From NCBI GenBank assembly GCA_034926865.1, contig JAYFQP010000019.1, positions 1 to 64,000 on the forward strand: DNA of 64,000 nt, in the 5' to 3' direction. The DNA is from RGIG1902 sp034926865. Lineage in GTDB: Bacteria; Bacillota; Clostridia; Oscillospirales; Butyricicoccaceae. Within the stretch, counting starts at the first letter, position 1. Every line of letters begins with the position of its first letter. This document shows positions 34,641-42,954 of the stretch, piece after piece. Made by a program: the position numbers and the translations under genes. A model generated the notes under the pieces. The model was given only the letters and a program-made list of their open reading frames with translations, had not been told where the DNA came from and searched no databases.

Positions 34641-35489
34641 TTATTTTGTTTGCGATAGTTCCTTTTCTTTTCGTGGAGCAAAGAGCAACACCGACGCCAG
34701 CGCCGAGCCGCTGAGAACCATTATAATGGCCGGGACTATAAGGCCAGAATTATCTCCGGTCTCAGGCAGTTCATCAAGGGGAACCGCAGGCTCCTCGATA
34801 TCCTCTATTGGAGGAATCTCATCGCCAGGAACATCCGGTTCATCAATATCTATCGGAGGTTCCGGATCTGGTTCAGGTTCAGGCTCGGGTTCCGGATCTG
34901 GATTGGGCTCTGGATCTGGATCAGGATCAGGATCAGGTTCTGACTCTATGTATTCCTGAGCATAGAATATCCAATTGATATATGCCTTTGCATCCTGATA
35001 CTCGTTTCCGAGGCTTACAGGAAGCTCAACAGTAACAGTAAGCACATCCTCTGTCCCGCTGCTGAAGCGCCCAATCTTTACACCGTCCGTGCCGGCTCCT
35101 GCTGATCTGAGCTCAAGGACATTGCCATTCTTATCGGTAACGGTGATGTAATCAAGCAGCTCCGTAACATTGATATTATACAATCTCATCGGTGTGACTT
35201 CTCCCGGAGAATTAGGAACCTGAGCATACAGATATATATCGTATTTGCCCGAAGCCTGCGAAGTCACACGGATCTGCTGAGTAACTGTATCGCCGGGAAC
35301 CATGTTTTTAAAATTATCAAACAGGTCGTCATCATCCGAAAAAGTAAACTCTCTGTCTGAGGTGAAGATAACGGTTGGCATTCCGGAAGAAACAATTTCA
35401 TCCGCCAATGCCTTAATGCTTAATGAAAACACAAGGGCGAGAGCAATAGCAACACTGAAAACACGCTTTCCATGCTTATAATTCTTCAT
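34641..35489 (-). CDS. LPETG-anchored surface protein of the fibre locus
   Basis: A 282-residue exported protein. Signal peptide ending ALA|DE (about residue 29), a ~150-residue beta-rich domain (FTSDREFTFSDDDDLFDN then PGDTVTQQIRVTS, similar in style to TasA-like donor-strand domains), a long Asp/Pro/Glu spacer (residues ~188-235), then LPETGDNSG, a hydrophobic helix and a basic tail (PRKEKE): a sortase A cell-wall sorting signal. The ATG at 35489 follows GGAGG by 8 bases. Last gene of the operon; likely wall base of the assembly. Confidence 0.85.
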   Translation of the reverse strand: MKNYKHGKRVFSVAIALALVFSLSIKALADEIVSSGMPTVIFTSDREFTFSDDDDLFDNFKNMVPGDTVTQQIRVTSQASGKYDIYLYAQVPNSPGEVTPMRLYNINVTELLDYITVTDKNGNVLELRSAGAGTDGVKIGRFSSGTEDVLTVTVELPVSLGNEYQDAKAYINWIFYAQEYIESEPDPDPDPDPEPNPDPEPEPEPEPDPEPPIDIDEPDVPGDEIPPIEDIEEPAVPLDELPETGDNSGLIVPAIIMVLSGSALASVLLFAPRKEKELSQTK

Positions 35490-35503
35490 CTCCCGCACCT
35501 CCT

Positions 35504-36061
35504 TTACTGTACAGACAAGCTTCCGCCTGTAGTGACCGTAACGGGCCATTCGCCCTCAACGGCACTTACCGGCATCGCCTGTATGCTCTGTGCAAGAACC
35601 TCAAGATCCATGCCGTAGCCCATCCCCTGTGGGAAAGTGGCAGCAGCTTCGTCTATCAGGTTTTCTGTGGTGTAGCCTGCTTTAAGAGGCTTGGTATAAT
35701 ACCAGTAGCCATCTGCTCCCTGCACCCAGAGTGAGCTGCCGTAATCGATATCCACAACTGCTGCGGCAGGCTTTTCAATAACATTACCCTGGGCGTTTGT
35801 CCATGTGAACACGAGGTTCACACGGACATACATATCAAGATCACCGACATTCTCCACTTTTACGTTTTTCTTTTCAGAACCATCAAACTCCTCGCGTATC
35901 TCAATATCAGGGTCAGATGGTGCGAAGCTATTCTCTATTTCGTTTGTGGATACGGCAAGCCATGCCAGCGTTCCTCCCACTGTCATAGCAGCAAGCGCTA
36001 TGATGGAGACAATCAAGGTTATCGCTTTACCGCCAAGGGCACTGTGCTTATTTCTTCTCAT
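35504..36061 (-). CDS. SipW-dependent TasA/camelysin-like protein
   Basis: A 185-residue protein. The N-terminus is a SipW-type signal (TLIVSIIALAAMTVGGTLAW, the GTxAxF/W box), with the mature part starting near STNEIENSF. The rest is a beta-sandwich pattern with VKVENVGDLDMYVRVNLVF and DGYWYYTKPLKAG; this last motif is shared with the protein at 40066 (DGYWYYKTALASG). Lies between the VWA adhesin and the LPETG protein, so it may link them. Function inferred from locus. Confidence 0.8.
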   Translation of the reverse strand: MRRNKHSALGGKAITLIVSIIALAAMTVGGTLAWLAVSTNEIENSFAPSDPDIEIREEFDGSEKKNVKVENVGDLDMYVRVNLVFTWTNAQGNVIEKPAAAVVDIDYGSSLWVQGADGYWYYTKPLKAGYTTENLIDEAAATFPQGMGYGMDLEVLAQSIQAMPVSAVEGEWPVTVTTGGSLSVQ

Positions 36062-36076
36062 TGTGGCCCTCCTTCC

Positions 36077-39000
36077 TTACGAACCCGACCCGGCTGCTGC
36101 CGAGTGAGTGAACTGATTGGTTCTGATCTCGTCATTCGTGAGCCACTTGTTATCGTTAAGGCTGTTTGTTATAGTGGCTGATGTGCTGCAAGCTCCAGGA
36201 GCCACATTGGCTATCGCAGCATGGTTTCCGCCGTGGCTTATCGTTGCGTTATTTCCGGATACACTTACATATCTCCATGACCAGTCAGTATCTTCTCTTA
36301 CGGTGTAGGACTTTCCGCACAGCAGGCCGTCAACAGTCTTGGAGCCGGCACCGTTTATAGCGAACTCAGCTACTGTGCCGCCGTCATCCGTGAGCCTAAA
36401 CACAAAGCTCTGCTTATAAAGATCAGATGCATGATTACCTGAGACATTCTTTGTGACCGTCAAGCTGAAGTGATTAATATGCACCGTCAGATCGTGGCCT
36501 GTACCGTCGACAGGCGTTACTGCGAAATACGTGTCGCCTATTGTATTGACAAAGGGCTGTGCTCCAATATAAATCTTTGTTACGTTAAAGCTATTGTCAT
36601 CTTCTGCTGTTGTAAAGCTGAAGTTGTCTCCCGCCAGAGTACCGTCCAGGCTGTTATCAGCCTTTGCAAACTCAACGCCTGTTATTGAAGGTGCAACGCC
36701 TTGAGCGGCAGGAATACTGCTGTGAGAAACTTCAAAATCAGCCCATGTGACATTTGCGGGAGTCTCGGTATCCGTAATGCCCCACTGTGCAAGATCAACA
36801 GTAACGTCGTAGTTTGCCCAGATATCCATGGCAGCTATAGTTGGCTTAAGCACATGTATCATGGGGGATACGCTGTCACACTCAAACAATTCGTTGTCGT
36901 CTATATGCACATGCGTGTCATCGGTCTCGAAATAACCGCACCCGTCAGCCGTGACTTCACATTCGAGCGTATAGGTTGAGCAGTCTATCGGCTCATCTGT
37001 TCCGCCATTTGTCCAAGCCCAGCTTCCGCTTGTCTCTCCCGCCCAAATCGTATAGGTTCCCATAGACACTCCGTTAGGATCCCGGAGAGTATATGTTATA
37101 TCTACATAGGCGTTATTCTGCCCATCAGGAGTATAATAGGCGCTCTCATAAGCCAGAAGATCTTCAAGGTTTGTGCTGTTTCCGAGATATATGGTCTTGT
37201 CATTCGAGGCTATCTCATAGTCAAGCGGGAGGTCTATGCTCGGGCTTGTGAAGTAAGAATAGCCATCATCGTCTTTGAAGATTCCGGACTCTCCATTTTC
37301 CACGTTGGTGGGTATGCCGTTTCCGCCAAAGCTTCCGCCGGCAGGCCTGATATCTATTTCGACCACGAGCTTCTGGCCTCCGTAGCCTGGAGTCGCCTCC
37401 GGATTATCCCAGACAAAGTTCTCGGCATAATCGTAGTTTGTGACCTCGATCGTTCCTGTTGCTACATCGGCGTTTATTGTTACCAAGCCGGTGACATCCG
37501 TGAGACTGCCCGCCCATGCATCGCTGCCTGCATAGTCACATGTATAGACTCTTACGGCATCCTCAGGATCCTCGGTAGCAGGATCATAATCGAGGACCAC
37601 ATCATCGGTAAGAACATCTCTTAAGATGGTCGATTCGTCAAGGGCGACGCCGGCGCTTCCGGAGGTCGTGCTTTCGGCGATGTTGGTGAATACTTGTTCA
37701 AGGTCATCAGCGTCTGTCACCGAAAGGAAATAATTGCCATCGCCTCTTTCAAAGCTTGAGCTGTAGTCGAAGCTATCGGCATCGGGATAGTTAGAGGATG
37801 TATAGTGGAGGTAACGGTTCTCGTAGGATGTGGAACTCGTTACAGGGTCGCTGGCGCTGGGGGCAAGGCCGCTTATCATTCCTACTGTATAAACAGTTGC
37901 GCCGCAACCGTTTCCGCTGTAGGACTGAGTGCCCATATAACTTCCGCCGTTATAGTTATACCAATTGCTCGCCGTAAAGCTGGCAGAATCAGTTGTCGCA
38001 GTTTTTAATACATTTGCAAACTTAATCGTATTACCAGCAGAAGAGAAACTGTGATAGGCCGGGTCACTCGACTTATATCCCGCCATACCGTCTGTGAAGA
38101 AAACAGTTATGCGCTGTCTGGGTGTTTGCGTATCAACAAGGGCGTCATTTGTATAGCTGCTTGTTCCGTTAAATACCTTAACCGCCTCTTCCATGGCAAG
38201 GTTCGGGTAAGTAGAGAGTCTGTCGGTAAGATTGTTTACGCAAGTCTCAATAATGCTGTTTATGCCCGCCTCTGTGCCGTTCATTGTTCCGGAATAAACG
38301 GTTTTAAGCCCGCAGGTCATGCTTGACTCTACATAATCTGAGTAAGCTATAATAGATACTCTGTGCTGAACGTTCTGATCTTTCGCGTCATTCGCAAGAG
38401 TCTGGAGGAAATTTGTGACTGATGTTTTAAGGGCGTCAAGACGCGATATGTTTGTTGTTACTGTAGTTCTGTTGTAAAACTGAAAATGGCCAGAGCTTGT
38501 ATCGCCGGAATAGGTCTTCGGCGTATATTTGGTGTTGCCCGCGTCATACCATGCCCAAACCCTGTTATATCTATAGTAGGTAACTCTTACATACTCATCT
38601 CCAATATATACATAATATGTTCTATTGGTATTTAGGCTATAAACCGAAGTATATACATCCTCAGAAGATGTACTTATAGTTGTCGTCATACTTGATGAAA
38701 CATCAAGCACCAAAACCGCGTCTAAAGGCTTGCGCTTATTGGTATTACTGACGGTAGTGCTGCCGTCTACAAAGGCATCAAGCGACAGCGTATATCCGTC
38801 TCCGTTATCGGCTATAGTCTTGCCCACATGTACATGCTCGTTGTCCTCGGGGTTGGAAAGGGCCGTCAAAAAGCCATATCCTGTGCTTAATGACATAAGG
38901 CTGAAGGAGGCCATTCTCGAGCGGGACAAAGACCTCATCTCCGCCTGAACAGGGGGCATCAACGGTTCGGATGCTTCGGTAAAGGATTCTGAATTAATTA

Positions 39001-40045
39001 CAGGATCAAGATCTGTGCCAAAGGTGACCGAGTAAATATATTCACTAAGCTCTTCATTCTGCTCTTCTGTAAGCGCGTTGAGGAAAGCATCTATAATGTC
39101 ATTATCCTCAAGAGCCATATAGAAATCATAAAGCTCCTCTGCGCTCCAGCCTGTGACATCAGGCATTTCGAAGTTTCCTGCTGCCATTACCTCTGTCAAA
39201 ATTGCCATTTGGGCTTCACTGAGCTTGCCGCTTGCGAGAAGGGCTTCCTGCTCTTCCTTGGTAAGTATCTTGGCATACGCCTCAAACACTTCATCGCTCA
39301 TTTCAGCGTAGTTTGGCTCTGTAGGTGCTATGCCTGCATCAAGAGCAGCCTTCTGCTCATCGGTCAGCTTTCCGCTTTCGATAAGCGCGGCCTTTTCTTC
39401 CTCTGTCAGCCCTGATACATATTCAAGAAGCTCTTCATTTGTCATACCGGCAAAATCAGGCTCCGTATGGACTGTACCTGCATCAAGAGAAGCCTTCTGC
39501 TCGTCGGTCAGCTTTCCGCTTTCAATAAGAGCTGACTTTTCTTCCTCTGTCAAACCTGATACATACTCCAAAAGCTCTTCATTTGTCATCTCGCCGAAAT
39601 TAGGCTCTGCGGGATTAGCAGGAGTAACTGGTGTGACAGGGTTTTCAGGGTTTACCGGCCCGACAGGATTACTGGGATCAGTTGGCGTCGTCGGGTCAAC
39701 AGGGTTCTGAGGATTAACTGGATCTGTAGGCTGTGTAGGCTGTGTAGGGTCTGTTGGCACAACAGGGTCAGTAGGATCTGTAGGGTCTGTTGGCACAACT
39801 GGGTCAGTAGGCTCTGTCGGATCCGTTGGTGCAACAGGGTCTGTAGGCTCTGTCGGATCCGTTGGTGCAACAGGGTCAGTAGGATCTGTAGGGTCTGTTG
39901 GCACAACTGGGTCCATTGTATCAAGAACAATTTCTTCCTTATCTTTCGTTGGGTTGCTGTTAACCTCGCCAGCGAAAGCAGGAGATGCCATTGTGAACAT
40001 CAGGCAAAAAGCAAGGACAAAGGCCAAAGGTTTTTTGATTTTCAT
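36077..40045 (-). CDS. Giant VWA-domain surface adhesin
   Basis: A 1322-residue secreted protein. Residues 1-25 are a signal peptide (SPAFA|GE). Residues ~43-145 are Pro/Thr/Asp repeats (DPTDPVAPTDPTEP units). Residues ~146-290 hold three ~48-residue helical repeats (MTNEELLEYVSGLTEEEK). A von Willebrand A domain (~440-790) has the MIDAS motif DVSSS and VFFTDGMAG. Beta-domains follow; near 1215-1290 a SpaA/FctA-like domain (FSLTVTKNVSGNHASD, YKQSFVFRLTD, GKSYTVRE). It ends SAAAGSGS with no LPXTG or membrane anchor, so it must be held by a partner. Resembles pilus-tip adhesins of Gram-positives. Confidence 0.85.
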   Translation of the reverse strand: MKIKKPLAFVLAFCLMFTMASPAFAGEVNSNPTKDKEEIVLDTMDPVVPTDPTDPTDPVAPTDPTEPTDPVAPTDPTEPTDPVVPTDPTDPTDPVVPTDPTQPTQPTDPVNPQNPVDPTTPTDPSNPVGPVNPENPVTPVTPANPAEPNFGEMTNEELLEYVSGLTEEEKSALIESGKLTDEQKASLDAGTVHTEPDFAGMTNEELLEYVSGLTEEEKAALIESGKLTDEQKAALDAGIAPTEPNYAEMSDEVFEAYAKILTKEEQEALLASGKLSEAQMAILTEVMAAGNFEMPDVTGWSAEELYDFYMALEDNDIIDAFLNALTEEQNEELSEYIYSVTFGTDLDPVINSESFTEASEPLMPPVQAEMRSLSRSRMASFSLMSLSTGYGFLTALSNPEDNEHVHVGKTIADNGDGYTLSLDAFVDGSTTVSNTNKRKPLDAVLVLDVSSSMTTTISTSSEDVYTSVYSLNTNRTYYVYIGDEYVRVTYYRYNRVWAWYDAGNTKYTPKTYSGDTSSGHFQFYNRTTVTTNISRLDALKTSVTNFLQTLANDAKDQNVQHRVSIIAYSDYVESSMTCGLKTVYSGTMNGTEAGINSIIETCVNNLTDRLSTYPNLAMEEAVKVFNGTSSYTNDALVDTQTPRQRITVFFTDGMAGYKSSDPAYHSFSSAGNTIKFANVLKTATTDSASFTASNWYNYNGGSYMGTQSYSGNGCGATVYTVGMISGLAPSASDPVTSSTSYENRYLHYTSSNYPDADSFDYSSSFERGDGNYFLSVTDADDLEQVFTNIAESTTSGSAGVALDESTILRDVLTDDVVLDYDPATEDPEDAVRVYTCDYAGSDAWAGSLTDVTGLVTINADVATGTIEVTNYDYAENFVWDNPEATPGYGGQKLVVEIDIRPAGGSFGGNGIPTNVENGESGIFKDDDGYSYFTSPSIDLPLDYEIASNDKTIYLGNSTNLEDLLAYESAYYTPDGQNNAYVDITYTLRDPNGVSMGTYTIWAGETSGSWAWTNGGTDEPIDCSTYTLECEVTADGCGYFETDDTHVHIDDNELFECDSVSPMIHVLKPTIAAMDIWANYDVTVDLAQWGITDTETPANVTWADFEVSHSSIPAAQGVAPSITGVEFAKADNSLDGTLAGDNFSFTTAEDDNSFNVTKIYIGAQPFVNTIGDTYFAVTPVDGTGHDLTVHINHFSLTVTKNVSGNHASDLYKQSFVFRLTDDGGTVAEFAINGAGSKTVDGLLCGKSYTVREDTDWSWRYVSVSGNNATISHGGNHAAIANVAPGACSTSATITNSLNDNKWLTNDEIRTNQFTHSAAAGSGS
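39178..39604 (-). repeat. Three tandem ~48-codon helical repeats inside the VWA adhesin
   Basis: Each repeat encodes an EP-x-F/Y-x2-M start, a helix (NEELLEYVSGLTEEEK), another (ALIESGKLTDEQKA) and a short linker. Copies 1 and 2 are nearly identical at the protein level; copy 3 is diverged (DEVFEAYAKILTKEEQEALL). Such repeats may act as a stalk or vary in number by recombination. Confidence 0.82.
39628..39904 (-). repeat. Pro/Thr/Asp-rich tandem repeat stretch
   Basis: Short DNA repeats coding for PTDPTEPTDPVAP-like units, several copies being near identical (39750-39904). Typical cell-wall spanning or stalk sequence, prone to copy-number change. Confidence 0.8.
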
Positions 40046-40065
40046 GTCATTTCCTCCTTCCGGGC

Positions 40066-40662
40066 TTATTTATAATCTGCGGGCCATCCCACAACATCGA
40101 GAACCGAAGCACCTGCCTCTGAACCAAAAGCATTGTTGGAGGACTGCACCGCCTGGGCAGAAACAATTATATTGAAAGTGCAGTTCATATAATCATTTCC
40201 CATCGCCTTATTAAATGTAACGGTAGTAAAAAGCTTTTCGGTTTCAAGTCCGCTTGCAAGAGCTGTTTTATAGTACCAGTAGCCGTCCTGCCCGTCTACC
40301 CAATGATCGGTGTCAAAGTCAATACCAATATAGCCAGTATCAAGCTGTGAACCCTCGTCGGCGGGTATGACTTCTTTTTCTACTCTTACCCTGACATAGC
40401 ACGGGTTGCTTCCTGTATTAGTCACATAAACAAGTTTGCTTGCTTCTGTGCTGGGCATAACAGGCATCCCGTTAGGGTAAATCTCATTAAAGTCCTTCTC
40501 TGCTTCCCCCACTATAGTCTTATCGGCAAGGTCTATTTTAACATTGCCCATCGTCATAACGTTATGAGCTGTTCCGGTTGTCGAGAAATAAGCTACCGTA
40601 CCGTAAGCTATAAGGCTAAGGGCGATGATAACCACAGAGAGGATAGCAACTTTTCTTTTCAT
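40066..40662 (-). CDS. SipW-dependent TasA/camelysin-like protein
   Basis: A 198-residue protein with SipW-type signal LSLIAYGTVAYFSTTGTAHN (GTVAYF box, about residues 21-26). The mature part has VMTMGNVKIDLAD and LVYVTNTGSNPCYVRVRVE, matching the TasA/camelysin pattern, and DGYWYYKTALASG as in the protein at 35504. It ends with a VSAQAVQSSNNAFG element frequent in this family. It is separated from the upstream gene by 208 bases with a hairpin and its own candidate promoter. Confidence 0.83.
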   Translation of the reverse strand: MKRKVAILSVVIIALSLIAYGTVAYFSTTGTAHNVMTMGNVKIDLADKTIVGEAEKDFNEIYPNGMPVMPSTEASKLVYVTNTGSNPCYVRVRVEKEVIPADEGSQLDTGYIGIDFDTDHWVDGQDGYWYYKTALASGLETEKLFTTVTFNKAMGNDYMNCTFNIIVSAQAVQSSNNAFGSEAGASVLDVVGWPADYK

Positions 40663-40733
40663 ATAACTGTTAACCGCCTTTCGTTGGATTTAGCATGTTG
40701 TTTTAAGGCTCAAATATTTACTTCTGTCTCTAT

Positions 40734-40769
40734 TTTATACGGCCTGGGTTACGCCGGAGTTACATTTTG
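40734..40769 (-). promoter_or_regulatory. Candidate promoter with CAAAATGTAA motif upstream of the 40066 gene
   Basis: On the minus strand CAAAATGTAA (40760-40769) stands 20 bases before TATAAA (40734-40739). The same 10-mer occurs twice before the signal peptidase gene, one copy 22 bases before a TATAAT. No good -35 box is present in either, so the motif may be an activator site or an alternative -35; TGTAAC-N17-CGTATA here resembles an ECF sigma promoter. Confidence 0.5.
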
Positions 40770-40819
40770 CCAATTAAAGTGAAAATTTCAGCTTTAAATA
40801 CAACTTTCTTAATTCTACT

Positions 40820-40847
40820 CTTGCCGAGGGGATTACCCCTCGGCAAG
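40820..40847 (-). terminator. Strong hairpin after the 40871 gene
   Basis: Perfect 12-bp stem CTTGCCGAGGGG/CCCCTCGGCAAG with 4-nt loop, 24 bases past the stop of the fibre subunit gene. The minus tail is not T-rich, so it may be a processing or stabilising hairpin that raises the level of the upstream mRNA. Confidence 0.6.
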
Positions 40848-40870
40848 ATGATTTTAAATATTGATTTTAA

Positions 40871-41533
40871 TTATACGACAGCAGGTGTAGCAGCAAGAGC
40901 GGCAAGCTGTGTCTGTGCATCAGCATAGGTAAGGCCCTGAGCCTGGACAGCATAGCCTGTAGCTGTTACTGTGAACTCATTTACAGATGCAAGCTCGGTA
41001 TTTGTCAGGCTTGTGGGTATTGTAAGAGATGTGAAGAGGGTCAAATCTGCATCGGCAGCAACTCTCTCATTGTAAGCGAATACATATACGATGGTGTCGC
41101 CGACAACTGTCTTGCTGAGCCTATCCCATTTGGCTTCATCATAACCAGCAACGATTCCGTCAAGATTTGTAAGGCCGTGATTTGTAAAGATTGTGTTCCA
41201 CGCGCTTGCCTCTGTAACAACAACCTTCATCGCTACATAGGCATCCTGACTTGTGCCTGCAACATGGATTGTAGGATCCTTCGGGAGGAATGCGCCCGGA
41301 TAAATGTTGGTATATGTGTTTGTCTGAACTCTGGTAGCCTCGGTATCAGCTGTCCATGTGTCATTTGCATATGTAACGGGTGCTTCATCAAGGGTGATGG
41401 CTACGTTGCCGGATGTAAAGACATTCCTTACATTGTCTGTAATAGAGGTGAAGTAAGCTATGGTTCCGCCGATTCCCAGTGCAAGGGACAGCATAACAGC
41501 TGTAAGGGTGATAAGTAAGCTCTTCTTTTTCAT
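40871..41533 (-). CDS. SipW-dependent TasA-like fibre subunit
   Basis: A 220-residue protein. Signal LALGIGGTIAYFTSITDNVR carries a textbook SipW box (GTIAYF); the mature protein would start near FTSITDN. VRNVFTSGNVAITLDEAP and later YPGAFLPKDPTIHVAGTSQDAYVAMKV follow the TasA/camelysin pattern (NxF-x-G-N-V and P-G-x3-KDP). Start at 41533 (AAAGGAG 6 bases before). Probably a main fibre subunit. Ala/Thr-rich C-terminus. Confidence 0.87.
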   Translation of the reverse strand: MKKKSLLITLTAVMLSLALGIGGTIAYFTSITDNVRNVFTSGNVAITLDEAPVTYANDTWTADTEATRVQTNTYTNIYPGAFLPKDPTIHVAGTSQDAYVAMKVVVTEASAWNTIFTNHGLTNLDGIVAGYDEAKWDRLSKTVVGDTIVYVFAYNERVAADADLTLFTSLTIPTSLTNTELASVNEFTVTATGYAVQAQGLTYADAQTQLAALAATPAVV

Positions 41534-41616
41534 AATCGTGCTCCTTTTCAATTTTTTGTGATTGTTTATTTAACTTTAAAAAACTGCTTTATCAACAAAT
41601 GGATATTGACTCGCTA

Positions 41617-42171
41617 TTAAAGAGCTGTAACGCCGAAGTGTGCCAGAGCGGCGGTGTTTGCATCGGACTGTGTGCGCTCAGCGGACTGATATGCGAAGGC
41701 ATCAACAGTGATTGTGCTGCCGGCGACTGTCTCAATATTTGCGGAGGTGAGGTTCTCGCCGCTGAATGTGACCTGTGTGAAGATAGCCGTAAGCGCCTGA
41801 TCATTTTCGCTATTTGCTACCGTGGTCTTATAAACATAAACTGTCTTTGTTCCTGTGCGACCAATAGCGGTCCAGTCAGCGCTGATATTAAGAGTAGCCA
41901 TATCGGAGGCAAATCCGTTATCAACGAGGGCGTAAACATAGCAGGTTTCGCTCTTGGCATTGATTGTGATAACCGGCGTTTTTGCGATCACAGCGCCCGG
42001 ATAGATCTTACTGTTGGCAGCATAAGTCTCTTCGAGCTTCATAGAGATGTTTCCGAATGTGAATCTGTTTGTGATTGAATCTGTATCATCTGACAGATAA
42101 GCAAGGGTGCCGGTAATGGCGATGGCCGCTACAATAACCATGGAAAGGCCAAATGTGAGAATCTTTTTCAT
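41617..42171 (-). CDS. SipW-dependent TasA-like fibre subunit
   Basis: A 184-residue protein. Signal VAAIAITGTLAYLSDDTDSI with the GTLAYL box; then NRFTFGNISMKLEETY and YPGAVIAKTPVITINAKSETCYVY, the same architecture as the 40871 protein (NxF-x-x-GN, PG-x-x-x-K-x-P). Start at 42171, after TTGGAGG. Lies directly after the signal peptidase gene, as tasA/tapA-type substrates lie near sipW in Bacillus. Confidence 0.86.
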   Translation of the reverse strand: MKKILTFGLSMVIVAAIAITGTLAYLSDDTDSITNRFTFGNISMKLEETYAANSKIYPGAVIAKTPVITINAKSETCYVYALVDNGFASDMATLNISADWTAIGRTGTKTVYVYKTTVANSENDQALTAIFTQVTFSGENLTSANIETVAGSTITVDAFAYQSAERTQSDANTAALAHFGVTAL

Positions 42172-42222
42172 TGTAATTCCTCCAAAATAAATTAAATAAG
42201 GTTTTATAAACAAGCCGCATCG

Positions 42223-42726
42223 TCAGCTCTGTTTCGATTTTTTCTTTTCTTCTGTTCCGAAGAGCATATCTGGCAGCAGTATCAGCAAAAGAAGTACCCC
42301 CCCCGCCGTCATTGCTATATACGATCCCGGAGGCGACATCACCCAGTTAGAAAAGAACCCGAGCTTAGGGATTGTGAAAACCGCTTTGCCCTTAAGATCT
42401 GTGAAATGTACCGGAGAAGCATCGGGAGTGTTGTTTGCGTCGCCTTTGGTGTAAAAGCACTGGTTTTCTGCGTCTATCTCGATTACCCTGTGTGTAGCCA
42501 CCATGTCTTCACTCATTTTAAAAGTAATTGCATCGCCCACTTTAATGTTTTCAGGATTGACGCTTCTAACATATATAAGCGACCCAACATGAAATGCAGG
42601 CTCCATACTGCCGCTCAAAACGGTATATGGCGTAAATCCGATGAACCTGATACCCGCAAGCATAAAGGCAAGAACCGCTGCCGCGATAACAAGAACCCAT
42701 GAAATAATGTTCCACGCTTTTCTTAT
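42223..42726 (-). CDS. sipW: SipW-type signal peptidase I
   Basis: A 167-residue ER-type signal peptidase. Catalytic Ser40 lies in VLSGSMEP and the His of VATHRVIEI (H79) replaces the usual Lys, the mark of SipW-like enzymes. Two membrane helices: N-terminal (WNIISWVLVIAAAVLAF) and C-terminal (SYIAMTAGGVLLLLILLP). The first in-frame ATG (42663) lies inside the first helix; the family N-terminus begins at an ATA (42726) 8 bases after GGGAGG, and no ATG, GTG or TTG occurs between there and an upstream stop. It should mature the four SipW-box proteins downstream. Confidence 0.8.
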   Translation of the reverse strand: MRKAWNIISWVLVIAAAVLAFMLAGIRFIGFTPYTVLSGSMEPAFHVGSLIYVRSVNPENIKVGDAITFKMSEDMVATHRVIEIDAENQCFYTKGDANNTPDASPVHFTDLKGKAVFTIPKLGFFSNWVMSPPGSYIAMTAGGVLLLLILLPDMLFGTEEKKKSKQS

Positions 42727-42755
42727 CGTCTCCGCCTCCCAGCGCTCATTTCTGA

Positions 42756-42804
42756 TTACATTTTGAATTATAAAGATGAGAAGTTATATTTCAGTTACAT
42801 TTTG
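42756..42804 (-). promoter_or_regulatory. Paired CAAAATGTAA motifs before sipW
   Basis: TTACATTTTG on the plus strand at 42756-42765 and 42795-42804, 39 bases apart, flanking a TATAAT (minus strand, about 42768-42773). The upstream copy is at a -35-like distance. The region between sipW and the divergent 42955 gene is AT-rich and otherwise empty. Confidence 0.5.
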
Positions 42805-42954
42805 GAAAATAACTGAAAAAAAGCAAAAACTTTATATCGACATTTTTCATTTCTCTATTTTATTGCTTATCCACAATTTTCTACTCCACATATTGGCCAA
42901 TGTATCAAAATAAAGGCTTCTGATAACAATAGCTTGAGGAAGGAAGCGGTTATA

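Noticed and set aside
39628..39904. Short tandem repeats, possible CRISPR or minisatellite
   Set aside because: They lie in frame within the adhesin gene and code for a regular Pro/Thr/Asp stalk.
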